Below, in pieces: positions 1-8,200 of a stretch of 64,000 nt of DNA. The position numbers and the translations under genes were made by a program. Source of the DNA: Rheinheimera sp. 1928-s (GTDB lineage: Bacteria > Pseudomonadota > Gammaproteobacteria > Enterobacterales > Alteromonadaceae). The notes under the pieces were generated by a model. The model did no database searches. It was not told the origin of the DNA and saw only the letters and a program-made list of their open reading frames with translations. Position 1 is the first letter of the stretch. Every line of letters begins with the position of its first letter. The DNA lies in assembly GCF_029269265.1 (NCBI RefSeq), contig NZ_JARIXP010000004.1, positions 62,001 through 126,000 on the forward strand, written 5' to 3'.

Positions 1-2237
1 TCGTTGTAATCCAGAATGGCAGGTTCGTCGGCATTGATTGCCCATTCTGTCACTTCGGCCACCCGGCTTCTGATATCACCAGCGGCAAACACATGATCCA
101 GACTGCCCGACTCACCATTAAACTGGTAAGAGCTGACTTTGTTGCCATGAGCCTGCTGGCTTAACTGCACATAACCGGCATCATTCATTGCCCGGATAGG
201 GTCTTCCAGCATATAGGCATTAAAATCACCTACGATCACACTGTTGTCGGTTTCGACACCTGTAGGGTGACCTGCTAACCAGTTGTGCATGGCTTGTACA
301 GCCTGCAGACGCACCGCATTCCAGCAGCCTTGTCCATCGCCTGAGTCCAGATTGGCCAGGTCGGATTTATTACTTGGACAACTGCCTTTGGAGCGTAAAT
401 GCACCACAGTGAAATTCAACAATTCAGCAGATTGCTCTACTTTAAAGCTTTGACTGATCAGCGCCCTGTTGCCGTAATCAAAAGGCACAGCAGTAGTTAC
501 AGCAGCCAGACCAGCCTGAGTCACTTTGTCTTTGCGATAGATAATTGCCGAGGTAATAGCGTCGGTTCCTACCTGTGGCATGGCAAAATCAACAAAAGCC
601 CAGACATCAGCCCCCGCTTCTTCATTTAAACCACGGACTAAATCTGCAAGGGCGCTTTGTTCGGAAAAACCGTCGTTTTCCATTTCCAGCAAACCGATTA
701 AATCGGCGTTCATGGCCGCAATAGCGGCGATAATTTTGCTGCGCTGTTTGGCAAATTCAACAGCAGTGGAAGCACCACGGGATGTAGGGAAACCGATACC
801 TGTGCCGTCACCGTTAAAATAGTTCAGTACATTAATACTGGCGATACGGTAATCACCTTTGCTGATGGCAGGTTGTTCTGTGCGGGGATTACTGCTGATA
901 AATACAGGTTCAGTCAGAGGATGCACCCGGTATTTACTGAAGCCATAACCAAGCACTGCATCAAAAGGCAGCACTTCATCACCCACCCTCAAGGTATTGC
1001 TGGCCGATAAACCTGGCGCAGGGTAAACCTGATCTTTATTCTGCAGATTAGAACCATCATCCAGCACCAGCTTGTTCAGGCTATTGGCTGCCATCACAGC
1101 TTTTGCTGCATCGCCTGGTAATGCAATTTGTGTTGGCTGATACAAACGTTCAGAAGATAAGGTCAGCTCGTTGTAACGACCTAAACCGTAGTTATCAGTG
1201 ACCGTCAGACGTTCGGTTAAACGAACTTTCATGCCTTCCAGTGCTTCGAGCTGGCTTAAACTGCTGACCGGCAACGTCACAGCAACAGCTGCTATGTCCT
1301 CGCCTTCGCCACAGTCGGTTAAGTCCAGCAGTTTTGCCAATTGAGTCTGACCAAAAGACTCCTCCACCACGGCGCTGACACGAACTTTGTCACCCACTGA
1401 TGCTGCTTTACCAAACAGATTGTCGTAAACAAACACCCCTTCAGAGGTCAGAGGGTTTTGATCCTGATCGGCCATTTCTTCCTGAATAAAAAAGCCTTTT
1501 AAACCACTGTTGTCCTGATAGCTGGCAGTGACGACGGCTTCAACAGAAAGGGTCTGCCCTTTCAGTGGCGATTCATCTGTCTCGCCCTGAATAGCGGAAA
1601 TAAAGGTGGCTACATCACCACACTGGCCATGCACATAAACTGGTTCTTCCGGCTCAGGCTCTTCCGGATCAGTAGGGCCTGAGCCGTTATAAAAACCTAT
1701 ATCGCTGAAATCATCCTGAGCAAACTGCTCGTATTCCAAAGAAGGATCAAACAGGTCCGCAGGGTTGCTATCTCCCTGAGTAATTGACGCTTTACGTCTT
1801 AAGGTTTTATCTAGGGTAGAGACGCCACCTGAATTCCAGGCACTGCCCGGGTCAAAGCCAACCTGACCAAAAGAATCAATGACCAGTTCGCCTTTAGAAA
1901 GTACCAACGCATCATCACCGTTGTACCAGGATGAACTATTCAGCAACTGAGCTTTGTCTTTTAACGCCGCTACAGCATTGTTATTGGCAATCACATAGAC
2001 AGCGCCTGGTGCCAAAGTACCGGTTAAATTAATGGTTGCTGCTGCTGTGGTATTGCCATTAAAAAACATCTGCAGTTTGTACTGAGACAAATCAAGGCTC
2101 TGAGAGCCCAGATTCACCAGTTCAATCGCTTTGTTATTGGAAGACCCTTCAAGGTATTCGGAGATCAGCAGTTCAGCCTGAAGCTGCTGGCTAAGCGCCA
2201 GTGCAACAGCGACAGCACATAGATTTTTTATGCTCAT
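1..2237 (-). CDS. ExeM/NucH-type secreted endonuclease, 3' end outside window
   Basis: The frame is open from ATG at 2237 to the window edge, about 745 codons, so the C-terminus is missing. The N-terminus is a clear signal peptide (MSIKNLCAVAVALALSQQLQA), followed by a lamin-tail-like domain (about residues 22-160, starting ELLISEYLEGSSNNKAIELVN with the EY.EGS..NKA.E pattern), an acidic Pro/Glu linker, an OB-like region and an endonuclease/exonuclease/phosphatase domain. That last domain shows LLEMEND, GDFNAY and SLDHVFA, the Glu, Asp-Asn and Asp-His metal and catalytic positions of the DNase I fold. Family members are secreted or surface nucleases that degrade extracellular DNA for phosphate or biofilm turnover. 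It is transcribed divergently from the small genes to the right and is probably monocistronic. The family call is firm. The exact subfamily and any C-terminal sorting signal cannot be seen. Confidence 0.9.
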   Translation of the reverse strand, partial: MSIKNLCAVAVALALSQQLQAELLISEYLEGSSNNKAIELVNLGSQSLDLSQYKLQMFFNGNTTAAATINLTGTLAPGAVYVIANNNAVAALKDKAQLLNSSSWYNGDDALVLSKGELVIDSFGQVGFDPGSAWNSGGVSTLDKTLRRKASITQGDSNPADLFDPSLEYEQFAQDDFSDIGFYNGSGPTDPEEPEPEEPVYVHGQCGDVATFISAIQGETDESPLKGQTLSVEAVVTASYQDNSGLKGFFIQEEMADQDQNPLTSEGVFVYDNLFGKAASVGDKVRVSAVVEESFGQTQLAKLLDLTDCGEGEDIAAVAVTLPVSSLSQLEALEGMKVRLTERLTVTDNYGLGRYNELTLSSERLYQPTQIALPGDAAKAVMAANSLNKLVLDDGSNLQNKDQVYPAPGLSASNTLRVGDEVLPFDAVLGYGFSKYRVHPLTEPVFISSNPRTEQPAISKGDYRIASINVLNYFNGDGTGIGFPTSRGASTAVEFAKQRSKIIAAIAAMNADLIGLLEMENDGFSEQSALADLVRGLNEEAGADVWAFVDFAMPQVGTDAITSAIIYRKDKVTQAGLAAVTTAVPFDYGNRALISQSFKVEQSAELLNFTVVHLRSKGSCPSNKSDLANLDSGDGQGCWNAVRLQAVQAMHNWLAGHPTGVETDNSVIVGDFNAYMLEDPIRAMNDAGYVQLSQQAHGNKVSSYQFNGESGSLDHVFAAGDIRSRVAEVTEWAINADEPAILDYN

Positions 2238-2525
2238 GGAGTTCACTTTTGAGTTGTTTATAATTTTAACGGCTAAATATTAGAAGTTAACAATGTTACA
2301 AACACATTAATAAACCAACACTTTTATTTAATCAATCGCAAAATACCAGCGACTAAACGGAGTTCAGGCTGCATTCATCGTAATTTTTCTGCTTTTTATC
2401 CAGCCAAAGGAACAAAGTCATCTTAATTTTTGTCAGAGCCTGTGCATGAGAACTCCTCCCGGAGTGAGAGAAGCAGTTCACCACCAGGGATTATTATTAA
2501 AAAGCGCTACACCGGAGCTCAACCC
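2238..2525. other. Divergent intergenic region, nuclease / small ORF
   Basis: This AT-rich spacer separates the minus-strand nuclease from the plus-strand small gene. It must carry both promoters, but no hexamer pair stands out enough to assign. A reading frame with a TTG start at 2430 extends the downstream gene upstream. That extension is low-complexity (Ser/Arg/Pro) and lacks a ribosome site, so it was not adopted. No RNA gene or strong hairpin is seen. Confidence 0.4.
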
Positions 2526-2759
2526 ATGATGACAAGTATCCGTACCCGTATTTTGGCTTTTTTAGATCTGGCGCACTGCCAGTACAAAGTAGAAGGCAAT
2601 ACCATCACTACGTCCACTGCAGTGCTGGCCTTTACCGCTGATCATTTATCTATTTTACGTGAGGGAAAACCTGAACGTTTAATGCCTTATGAAAAGCTGA
2701 ATATGGATAAAATTCTGTTTTTACTGACAGCTCAGTCGGATAAAAACCCGCAGCACTAA
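2526..2759 (+). CDS. Small conserved-looking hypothetical protein (77 aa)
   Basis: I do not recognise this family. The product starts MMTSIRTRILAFLDLAHC and has the look of a small folded alpha/beta domain: an N-terminal helix, then short alternating polar and hydrophobic segments, with no signal peptide or membrane segment. The start at 2526 was chosen because GGAG lies seven bases upstream, whereas the longer TTG-initiated frame from 2430 has no ribosome site. It is followed by about 100 bp before the next small gene, so it may have its own promoter. The stop is at 2757-2759. It is probably real because of the ribosome site and ordinary composition, but no function can be assigned. Confidence 0.55.
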   Translation: MMTSIRTRILAFLDLAHCQYKVEGNTITTSTAVLAFTADHLSILREGKPERLMPYEKLNMDKILFLLTAQSDKNPQH

Positions 2760-2863
2760 AGCAGCAACTAATAATTTCCAGTGACTTCACTGTTGGTAAG
2801 TAAAGCGTAAGAAAACAGCGGCTATGCTTGCACCTGCAGGAATCAATCAGATGGAGTCACTTG

Positions 2864-3019
2864 ATGAATTTTCGTTCCCCGGCGTTGTGGGCACTTCTTG
2901 TGTCACTGCTTTGTTTTATCTTTCCGTTTCGCCCTGCTACCGTTACACAGCATGATGCAAACACAGAAAGCAGTTTAGCTTCCCCTATTTTTTCTTTAAA
3001 TAAATTGTACGGCTTCTGA
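2864..3019 (+). CDS. 51-aa membrane-anchored small protein upstream of two-component system
   Basis: A short frame with ATG at 2864 and GGAG seven bases upstream ends nine bases before the response-regulator ATG. The predicted protein has an N-terminal hydrophobic helix (residues about 7-21, ALWALLVSLLCFIFPF) and then a short polar, Thr/Ser-rich tail of about 30 residues that would face the periplasm. It could equally be a small secreted peptide, because the hydrophobic segment resembles a signal peptide, although no good cleavage site is evident. Its position as the first gene of the regulator-kinase operon suggests a link to that signalling system, which is inference only. No family was recognised. 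Confidence 0.5.
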   Translation: MNFRSPALWALLVSLLCFIFPFRPATVTQHDANTESSLASPIFSLNKLYGF

Positions 3020-3027
3020 GGAGCACT

Positions 3028-3708
3028 ATGAGCAGAATACTGCTGGTCGAAGATCATGAACGGCTTAGTGAGTTGGTCTGCACAGCGCTACAAAGAGCTG
3101 GCATAGCAGTTGACGCCTTTTCAGACGCAAAATCAGCACTGCAAGCGATGCAAATTCAGCCCTATGAATTGTTGATTCTGGACAGAGGTTTACCTGATGG
3201 AGATGGCCTGGATCTGCTTCGGCAACTCAGGATAAACCAGCAAAACCTGCCTTGCCTGGTATTGACTGCCCGAAACGCTTTACATGACCGGATTGACGGA
3301 CTGGAAAGCGGCGCAGATGACTACCTGACTAAACCTTTTGCCATGGACGAACTGGTCGCCCGGGTCAGAGCCCTATTGCGTCGTCCAAACCAACTACTGC
3401 TGAATGATCCTGAATTCTGCGACACCCGTTTATGTCTGCATTCAGCGTCTGTGCATCATGGCTTACAAAGCACTCTGTTAGCGCCTGCTGAATTACAAAT
3501 ACTGCAAACATTGATGCAAGAACAAGGTAAAACAGTACGCAGACAAAAGCTGGAGCAAACTGCATGGGGGCTGACCGACGCAGTCACTCCTAATGCATTA
3601 GACGTAGCGCTGCATAGGATAAGAAAAAAACTCAATGCTATAGGCTCTCCCCTTGTGATCATCAATATCAGAGGTTTAGGTTATGCTCTCAGCCAATCGC
3701 AAACGTAA
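3028..3708 (+). CDS. OmpR/PhoB-type response regulator
   Basis: This 226-aa protein has a receiver domain (residues 1-115) and a C-terminal winged-helix DNA-binding domain (about 125-222). The acidic pocket (E8, D9) and phosphoacceptor D52 (LILDRGLPDGDG) are visible, with the conserved Thr of LTAR and Lys of LTKPF further on. The DNA-binding half ends with the typical VALHRIRKKL and IRGLGYAL motifs. It is preceded by GAGGAG and overlaps the kinase gene by 26 bp, so the two are translationally coupled. It acts in the cytoplasm as a transcription factor controlled by phosphorylation from the adjacent kinase. The DRGLPDGDGL signature is typical of the QseB/TctD/PmrA-like branch, but the signal and regulon cannot be deduced. 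Confidence 0.92.
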   Translation: MSRILLVEDHERLSELVCTALQRAGIAVDAFSDAKSALQAMQIQPYELLILDRGLPDGDGLDLLRQLRINQQNLPCLVLTARNALHDRIDGLESGADDYLTKPFAMDELVARVRALLRRPNQLLLNDPEFCDTRLCLHSASVHHGLQSTLLAPAELQILQTLMQEQGKTVRRQKLEQTAWGLTDAVTPNALDVALHRIRKKLNAIGSPLVIINIRGLGYALSQSQT

Positions 3709-5032
3709 TCTGACCTTTCGTTTAATCATCACTTTTGTTGCTGCTTTAGCCCTGACATTGGCAAGCATCTTTTTCTATATTTTTGTGCTGAACCCTAATC
3801 TGATACTGCAGCGCACTTTGGATAAACAGCTCCACTATTTAAGTGAAGAACTGATTCCAGACGCTGAAGGCCGCCCTTCCGGCAAACGCTACGACGAAAA
3901 GTATGACTGGGTGTACAAAGTACTAAGTACAGAGTTGCTGTATCAGATCACAGACAACCAAGGTCGCGCCATCATGCAATCTTCACCTGATGCAGACGCA
4001 ATTTTTAATCAGGTTAATCCACAATTCTCAACTGAAAAACGCTTGTTCTCAGTGACATATCAGGGCCTGCTGTATCATGTGAACAGTGCCCATTTAGCCA
4101 ATTATCCGGGATATTACGTGCAAGTTGCCGGCAGTGATCGACTGTTGAGTATATTCCAGTTGACCAACCTCAAACCTTTGTCTGTGGTGGCTGTGCTGGT
4201 TTCTCTTATCTGTTTACTGCTGATCAGTCTGGTGGTCTGGTTAACTATAGGCTATATGCTCAGACCTCTGAAAAAGGCTTCAGCCACAGCTGCGAAGATT
4301 GAACCCCATAGCCTGACACAACGATTGGATACTCATAAGCTGCCAGAAGAAGTATTACCGCTGATTAACGCTTTTAATCAAACTCTTGATCGGCTGGAAA
4401 AAGGGTTCAAAGTACAGCAGGAATTGCTGGCAACCACTGCACACGAATTAAAAACCCCTCTGTCCCTGCTCAGGGGCGAAATTGAAATGGCTGAGCACTT
4501 TCCTAAACGTGAGTTACTGCTGCGTGATGTTGACCAAATGGCCCGGTTAATTCACCAGTTATTGCACTGGGCAGAATCCAGAGAATGCCAGAACTACCAG
4601 TATCAATCCTTGTACTTAAGCGATGTGGCTGAAGAAGTTGTGTTGTACCTAAACCGGCTGGCAGTGATCAATCAGGTGCACATTGTAGTATCAGGACAGT
4701 CTGAAGCTATGCTGTTGCATGCGGACCGTAGCACCTGTTTTGTGTTAATGAAAAACCTGCTGGAAAACGCCATTCATCACGCGCCCAGTCATTCAGTGAT
4801 TGAGCTGACGATCACAAGCCGTGGTATCACAGTGCGGGATTATGGCGCAGGCATAGCGCCTGAGCATCTGCCATGGCTTTTTACCCGATTTTGGCGTGGT
4901 CCACACCGACGTAATGAGGGCGCAGGTCTTGGACTTGCTATTTGCGCTGAAATTGCCACTACCCATGGCTGGCAATTAAAAGCGTCAAACAGTTCGCCTG
5001 GAGCCTGTTTTTCACTACAAACAAGCCCCTGA
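3683..5032 (+). CDS. Sensor histidine kinase partner of the upstream regulator
   Basis: This 449-aa inner-membrane kinase has a first transmembrane helix at about residues 11-33, a periplasmic sensor of about 125 residues, a second helix at about 162-190, then HAMP, HisKA and HATPase domains. The phosphoacceptor is H254 in ATTAHELKTPLSLLRGE. The N box (NLLENAIHHA), the G1 motif (DYGAGI) and the G2 motif (GAGLGLAICAEIA) are intact. It overlaps the response-regulator gene and almost certainly phosphorylates that regulator. The periplasmic domain is not a recognised sensor fold, so the stimulus is unknown. Its stop codon lies one base from the stop of the convergent hydrolase gene, leaving no room for a separate terminator. 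Confidence 0.92.
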   Translation: MLSANRKRNLTFRLIITFVAALALTLASIFFYIFVLNPNLILQRTLDKQLHYLSEELIPDAEGRPSGKRYDEKYDWVYKVLSTELLYQITDNQGRAIMQSSPDADAIFNQVNPQFSTEKRLFSVTYQGLLYHVNSAHLANYPGYYVQVAGSDRLLSIFQLTNLKPLSVVAVLVSLICLLLISLVVWLTIGYMLRPLKKASATAAKIEPHSLTQRLDTHKLPEEVLPLINAFNQTLDRLEKGFKVQQELLATTAHELKTPLSLLRGEIEMAEHFPKRELLLRDVDQMARLIHQLLHWAESRECQNYQYQSLYLSDVAEEVVLYLNRLAVINQVHIVVSGQSEAMLLHADRSTCFVLMKNLLENAIHHAPSHSVIELTITSRGITVRDYGAGIAPEHLPWLFTRFWRGPHRRNEGAGLGLAICAEIATTHGWQLKASNSSPGACFSLQTSP

Positions 5033-5033
5033 T

Positions 5034-5771
5034 TTAGCCTGTAAAAGCCTCCGGCTGTGGTAATTCTAAGCTCAGATGCTGCTGAATAAAAAGTTTGAGT
5101 TGCCATGCCGCCTGCTCTGGTATGGCCTGAAGTAAGAAATGTGGAGCATCTAATCTGACAAGCTGCATATCAGGTTGCAGCTGCTTTAAGGTATTGGCAT
5201 TAAAAGCCCAGATCAGCCGGTCATGCCGCGCTTGCAAATACATTAAGGGTAAAGTCAAAGTAGCAAACTCGGCCAGTACATCTACCTGCAAGGTTTGCTT
5301 AGCCCGATGTTTAATCACCGGCTCAGGCACCATAGTCAGAGCATTTCCCATCAAAGCAGATAACTGCGGACTGGCATAACGCCCTTGCAACCATAATGCA
5401 GTCCAGTGATGCACCAGCTCATTCCATGGCAGTTTATCCACAGCACTTGCCAGACCTTTAATCGCAGGTAACGGATTCCGGCCAAAGGTACAACACAATA
5501 CCAGAGCTTTTAAGTGAAGAGGTTTTTCTGCAGCCAGCATTATGCCTAAAGGGCCGGAAAATGATTCAGCCAGCAGCAGATAAGGGCTTTGCGGCAATTG
5601 AGGCCGAATATAGTCCAATAACTCACTATAACCCCATAGCTGATCCAAAGGATATGCAATCACCTGAAGATCAAAGTCCGGTGCCAGTTGCTGTGCCAAT
5701 TGCTGATATAAAGTGCCTGTACCATCCAGACCTGGCAGCACTACTATGGTCATTTGGCTTTTGATGATCAT
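5034..5771 (-). CDS. Alpha/beta-fold hydrolase
   Basis: This 245-aa soluble protein has the alpha/beta-hydrolase layout: a first strand ending in VVLPGLDGTG (oxyanion-hole loop), the nucleophile elbow AESFSG near residue 70, an acidic residue after a late strand (ARHDRLIW) and a late His (DAPHFLL). These supply the Ser-Asp-His triad. The start at 5771 is preceded by AGGA. Substrate cannot be deduced. The small size and absence of a signal peptide suggest a cytoplasmic esterase or a pimeloyl-ester/BioH-like enzyme, and no biotin genes are nearby. It is convergent with the sensor kinase and divergent from the ABC transporter operon. Confidence 0.8.
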   Translation of the reverse strand: MIIKSQMTIVVLPGLDGTGTLYQQLAQQLAPDFDLQVIAYPLDQLWGYSELLDYIRPQLPQSPYLLLAESFSGPLGIMLAAEKPLHLKALVLCCTFGRNPLPAIKGLASAVDKLPWNELVHHWTALWLQGRYASPQLSALMGNALTMVPEPVIKHRAKQTLQVDVLAEFATLTLPLMYLQARHDRLIWAFNANTLKQLQPDMQLVRLDAPHFLLQAIPEQAAWQLKLFIQQHLSLELPQPEAFTG

Positions 5772-5899
5772 TAATCCATTCCTGCTTCGACAAGTCGAAA
5801 ACTCATTCTAACCAAAACAGATGACAAAGCGCTGACACTAGTGTAACCGATGATATCAAGTTAATAATTTGTCACATTTTTCTAGTGTTGTTAAAGCTT

Positions 5900-5930
5900 A
5901 AGCATTGATATGCTTGGGATCAATCATCCC
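5900..5930. repeat. Two adjacent short inverted repeats upstream of ABC operon
   Basis: AAGCAT-TGAT-ATGCTT (5900-5915) is immediately followed by GGGAT-CAATC-ATCCC (5916-5930), 26 bp before the ABC ATPase start. Both are perfect. They could be operator half-sites or small leader hairpins, and nothing identifies a binding protein. The gene start itself is served by AAGGA downstream of them. Confidence 0.4.
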
Positions 5931-5955
5931 TTTTATCAGCCTGTAAGGACACATC

Positions 5956-6921
5956 ATGCTCAGGATTTCTGCAGATCACATAGAAAAAAGCTACAGTACA
6001 GTCAAAGCCGTCAACGGCATTAGCTTTGAGGTTCAGTCAGGCCAGATTTTTGCTCTGCTTGGCCCTAACGGCGCAGGGAAATCATCACTGATCCGTATGC
6101 TGGTGGGATTAACCCGGCCCGATGCAGGCACGATCCGTATTGAGTACAAAGGAGAAGAACTCAATGCATTACCCCAGCGTTGCTACGGTTATTTGCCGGA
6201 AGACAGAGGCTTGTATCAGGATAAAACGGTACGACAAAACCTGACTTATATTGGAAAATTGCGTGGCATGGCTGCGGCTGATATTGAAGCAGCATTGATT
6301 TTATGGTGCACCCGCCTCGATTTGCTGGAAAAAATGGATGACAACTTAAATAAACTCTCCAAAGGCAATCAGCAAAAAGTGCAGCTGATTAGCTGTGTGT
6401 TGCACACGCCAGATCTGTTGATTTTGGACGAACCTTTTTCTGGTCTGGATCCGGTCAATCAGGAACATGTGCTGTCCATCCTGACTGAATTAAAACAAAG
6501 CGGCACTACTGTTATTTTAAGTGCCCATCAGATGGCGTTGGTTGAGCGCCTGGCCGATCAGATGTTACTGCTGAATAAAGGTGAGCTAGTGGCTCAAGGC
6601 AGCCTGGCACAAGTCAGCCAGCAATTGGATCCTAAACAGTGGTTTGAAATCAGCTTTGAGCAGCAGATCAACTCACAAGCGCTGGAGCAATTAAGCGCAG
6701 TGGCTGACTTCAAAACCTGTGACTCAGACAAAATTCAGTTGACCTTAACTACAGGCTATAACGTCAGTCAGTTGCTGCAGCAACTGACCAGTGTAGCGGA
6801 ACTGGCTGATTTCAGTCGTATTCAACCCAGTTTGCATCAGTTGTATCTCACCGCTGTGCAGCAACACAATCAGCAAAAACCAGCAAACCCGATAAACAAT
6901 GCAGAAGGAGATGCAGCATGA
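5956..6921 (+). CDS. ABC transporter ATP-binding protein (ABC-2 exporter type)
   Basis: This 321-aa ATPase has Walker A GPNGAGKSS at residues 36-44, a signature-like LSKGNQQKVQL, Walker B LLILDEP with D158/E159, and an H-loop (LSAHQ). A C-terminal extension of about 100 residues follows the NBD, as in NatA/YhaQ-like exporters. It forms a two-gene operon with the permease, sharing an ATGA overlap. The pair probably exports a small molecule or ion, or protects against an antimicrobial. NatAB-type Na+ export is possible but not shown by the sequence. AAGGA precedes the ATG. The neighbouring two-component system is separated by the minus-strand hydrolase, so functional linkage is only a possibility. 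Confidence 0.9.
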   Translation: MLRISADHIEKSYSTVKAVNGISFEVQSGQIFALLGPNGAGKSSLIRMLVGLTRPDAGTIRIEYKGEELNALPQRCYGYLPEDRGLYQDKTVRQNLTYIGKLRGMAAADIEAALILWCTRLDLLEKMDDNLNKLSKGNQQKVQLISCVLHTPDLLILDEPFSGLDPVNQEHVLSILTELKQSGTTVILSAHQMALVERLADQMLLLNKGELVAQGSLAQVSQQLDPKQWFEISFEQQINSQALEQLSAVADFKTCDSDKIQLTLTTGYNVSQLLQQLTSVAELADFSRIQPSLHQLYLTAVQQHNQQKPANPINNAEGDAA

Positions 6922-8087
6922 ATTTATGGACCATAGCCGTTTTTGAGTTTCAACGTTATTTCAAATGGAAACAGGAGATCATCAGTATTGGCCTGATGCT
7001 GCTGTCTTTGGTACTGATGAGTGCCTGGCCACTGGTCAAAACCTGGCTGGACAATGATTATAAAGTGGCCCTGGTCAGCAGCGTTTCCGCCCCTAAAATC
7101 AGTGGTTTTACCATCAGCCAGATTCCGGCCGATTCCGCAGAAACGGCGCTTGCGGGTATAGGTGATATCTGGGATTTAGTGGTTCAGGTGCAGGACGATA
7201 AGCTGGTGATGACAGCAGAGTCCAGTGCAAGCTGGCAGGATAAAATAACGCCAGAACTAAAAAACTGGCTGCAGAAACAACGCATCAGTCAGCTCCCATT
7301 GAGTGTTGAACAAAAAGAGATCGTGAACAATCTGCCCGAAACTCAGCTGGTTTTTCTGAAAAAAGACTCTGCTAAACAAAACAAAGAACAACAAATGGTC
7401 AGTGGCGGTTTGCTGATCCTGTTGGGTATTGGGGTATTTTCAGGCTTTGGCTTTATGTTTACCGCTATTACCACAGAAAAGCAGCAACGAGTGACAGAAC
7501 AACTGCTGACACTGATCAGCACCAAAGAATGGATTGACGGCAAAATTCTGGGGATTTCATTGTTTTGTTTAAAAAGTATGGTGACTACAGGTTTGTTTTT
7601 ATATCTGATGCTGCAGGCGGTTTCACTGGTAAAGGGCAAAGGAATGTTTGTTTTACCTATTACGGCCTTAGAACTGACCAGTGCCTTACTTTTTGTCAGT
7701 TTAGGTTTGTTATTGATCAACAGCTTTATGGCAGGTTTTGCTGCCACTATTGACGACCCAAACCATTCCAGCCGCTCAATCATCATGTTTTTGCCTACCG
7801 TACCTTTGGGCATAGTGTTCAGTGCTATGGATAACGCAGAGGGTACATTGATGCATATATTGAGTTTATTTCCGCTGACCTCTTTTGCCGCTATGCCGAT
7901 GCGTATGGCCTCTGTTTCTGTACCCTGGTGGGAGTGGGTTTTATCTCTGATCTTGCTGATTGCTTGTTTGTTCTGGTTAAAAAATGCGGCCAGCAGAGTC
8001 TTTGAACTCGGGATCCGGATGTATGGCAAAGAACCCGAATGGTCCCAGCTGCTAAAAACCTTTTTATTTGCGCGGGTTAAAGATTAA
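6918..8087 (+). CDS. ABC-2 family transporter permease
   Basis: This 389-aa integral membrane protein has one N-terminal helix (about residues 21-40), a periplasmic domain of some 130 residues, then a cluster of about five or six helices from residue 155 to 370, the usual ABC-2 (NatB-like) arrangement. TAITTEKQQRVTEQLLTLIS is the conserved cytoplasmic coupling region after the first helix of the cluster. The start overlaps the ATPase stop (ATGA), so the two are translationally coupled and form one exporter. No substrate-specific motif is recognised. Confidence 0.88.
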   Translation: MNLWTIAVFEFQRYFKWKQEIISIGLMLLSLVLMSAWPLVKTWLDNDYKVALVSSVSAPKISGFTISQIPADSAETALAGIGDIWDLVVQVQDDKLVMTAESSASWQDKITPELKNWLQKQRISQLPLSVEQKEIVNNLPETQLVFLKKDSAKQNKEQQMVSGGLLILLGIGVFSGFGFMFTAITTEKQQRVTEQLLTLISTKEWIDGKILGISLFCLKSMVTTGLFLYLMLQAVSLVKGKGMFVLPITALELTSALLFVSLGLLLINSFMAGFAATIDDPNHSSRSIIMFLPTVPLGIVFSAMDNAEGTLMHILSLFPLTSFAAMPMRMASVSVPWWEWVLSLILLIACLFWLKNAASRVFELGIRMYGKEPEWSQLLKTFLFARVKD

Positions 8088-8154
8088 ATAACTGGTCTGC
8101 TAAGCGTTTGAAAACGTACTGAACTCTTTGTGGCTGTTATACTCTTAGAGCAAA

Positions 8155-8175
8155 ACCGGACCTTGCTGGTCCGGT
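8155..8175 (+). repeat. Hairpin in the tamA leader
   Basis: ACCGGACC-TTGCT-GGTCCGGT forms a perfect 8-bp stem with a five-base loop. It lies a few bases after a plausible -10 hexamer (TATACT, 8138-8143) and ends 25 bp before the tamA TTG start. There is no T-run, so it is not an obvious intrinsic terminator. A 5' mRNA stabilising hairpin, or a relic terminator of the ABC operon, would both fit. Confidence 0.5.
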
Positions 8176-8200
8176 ATTAACACAAAGGATAGTTCGCATT

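Noticed and set aside
2430-2525. TTG-initiated N-terminal extension of the 77-aa protein
   Set aside because: Ser/Arg/Pro-rich low-complexity residues and no ribosome site. ATG 2526 has GGAG at the right distance.
7343-8029. 228-codon minus-strand frame inside the ABC permease gene
   Set aside because: It is a shadow of the permease reading frame, which has clear transmembrane and coupling motifs. The antisense product shows no domain and no ribosome site.
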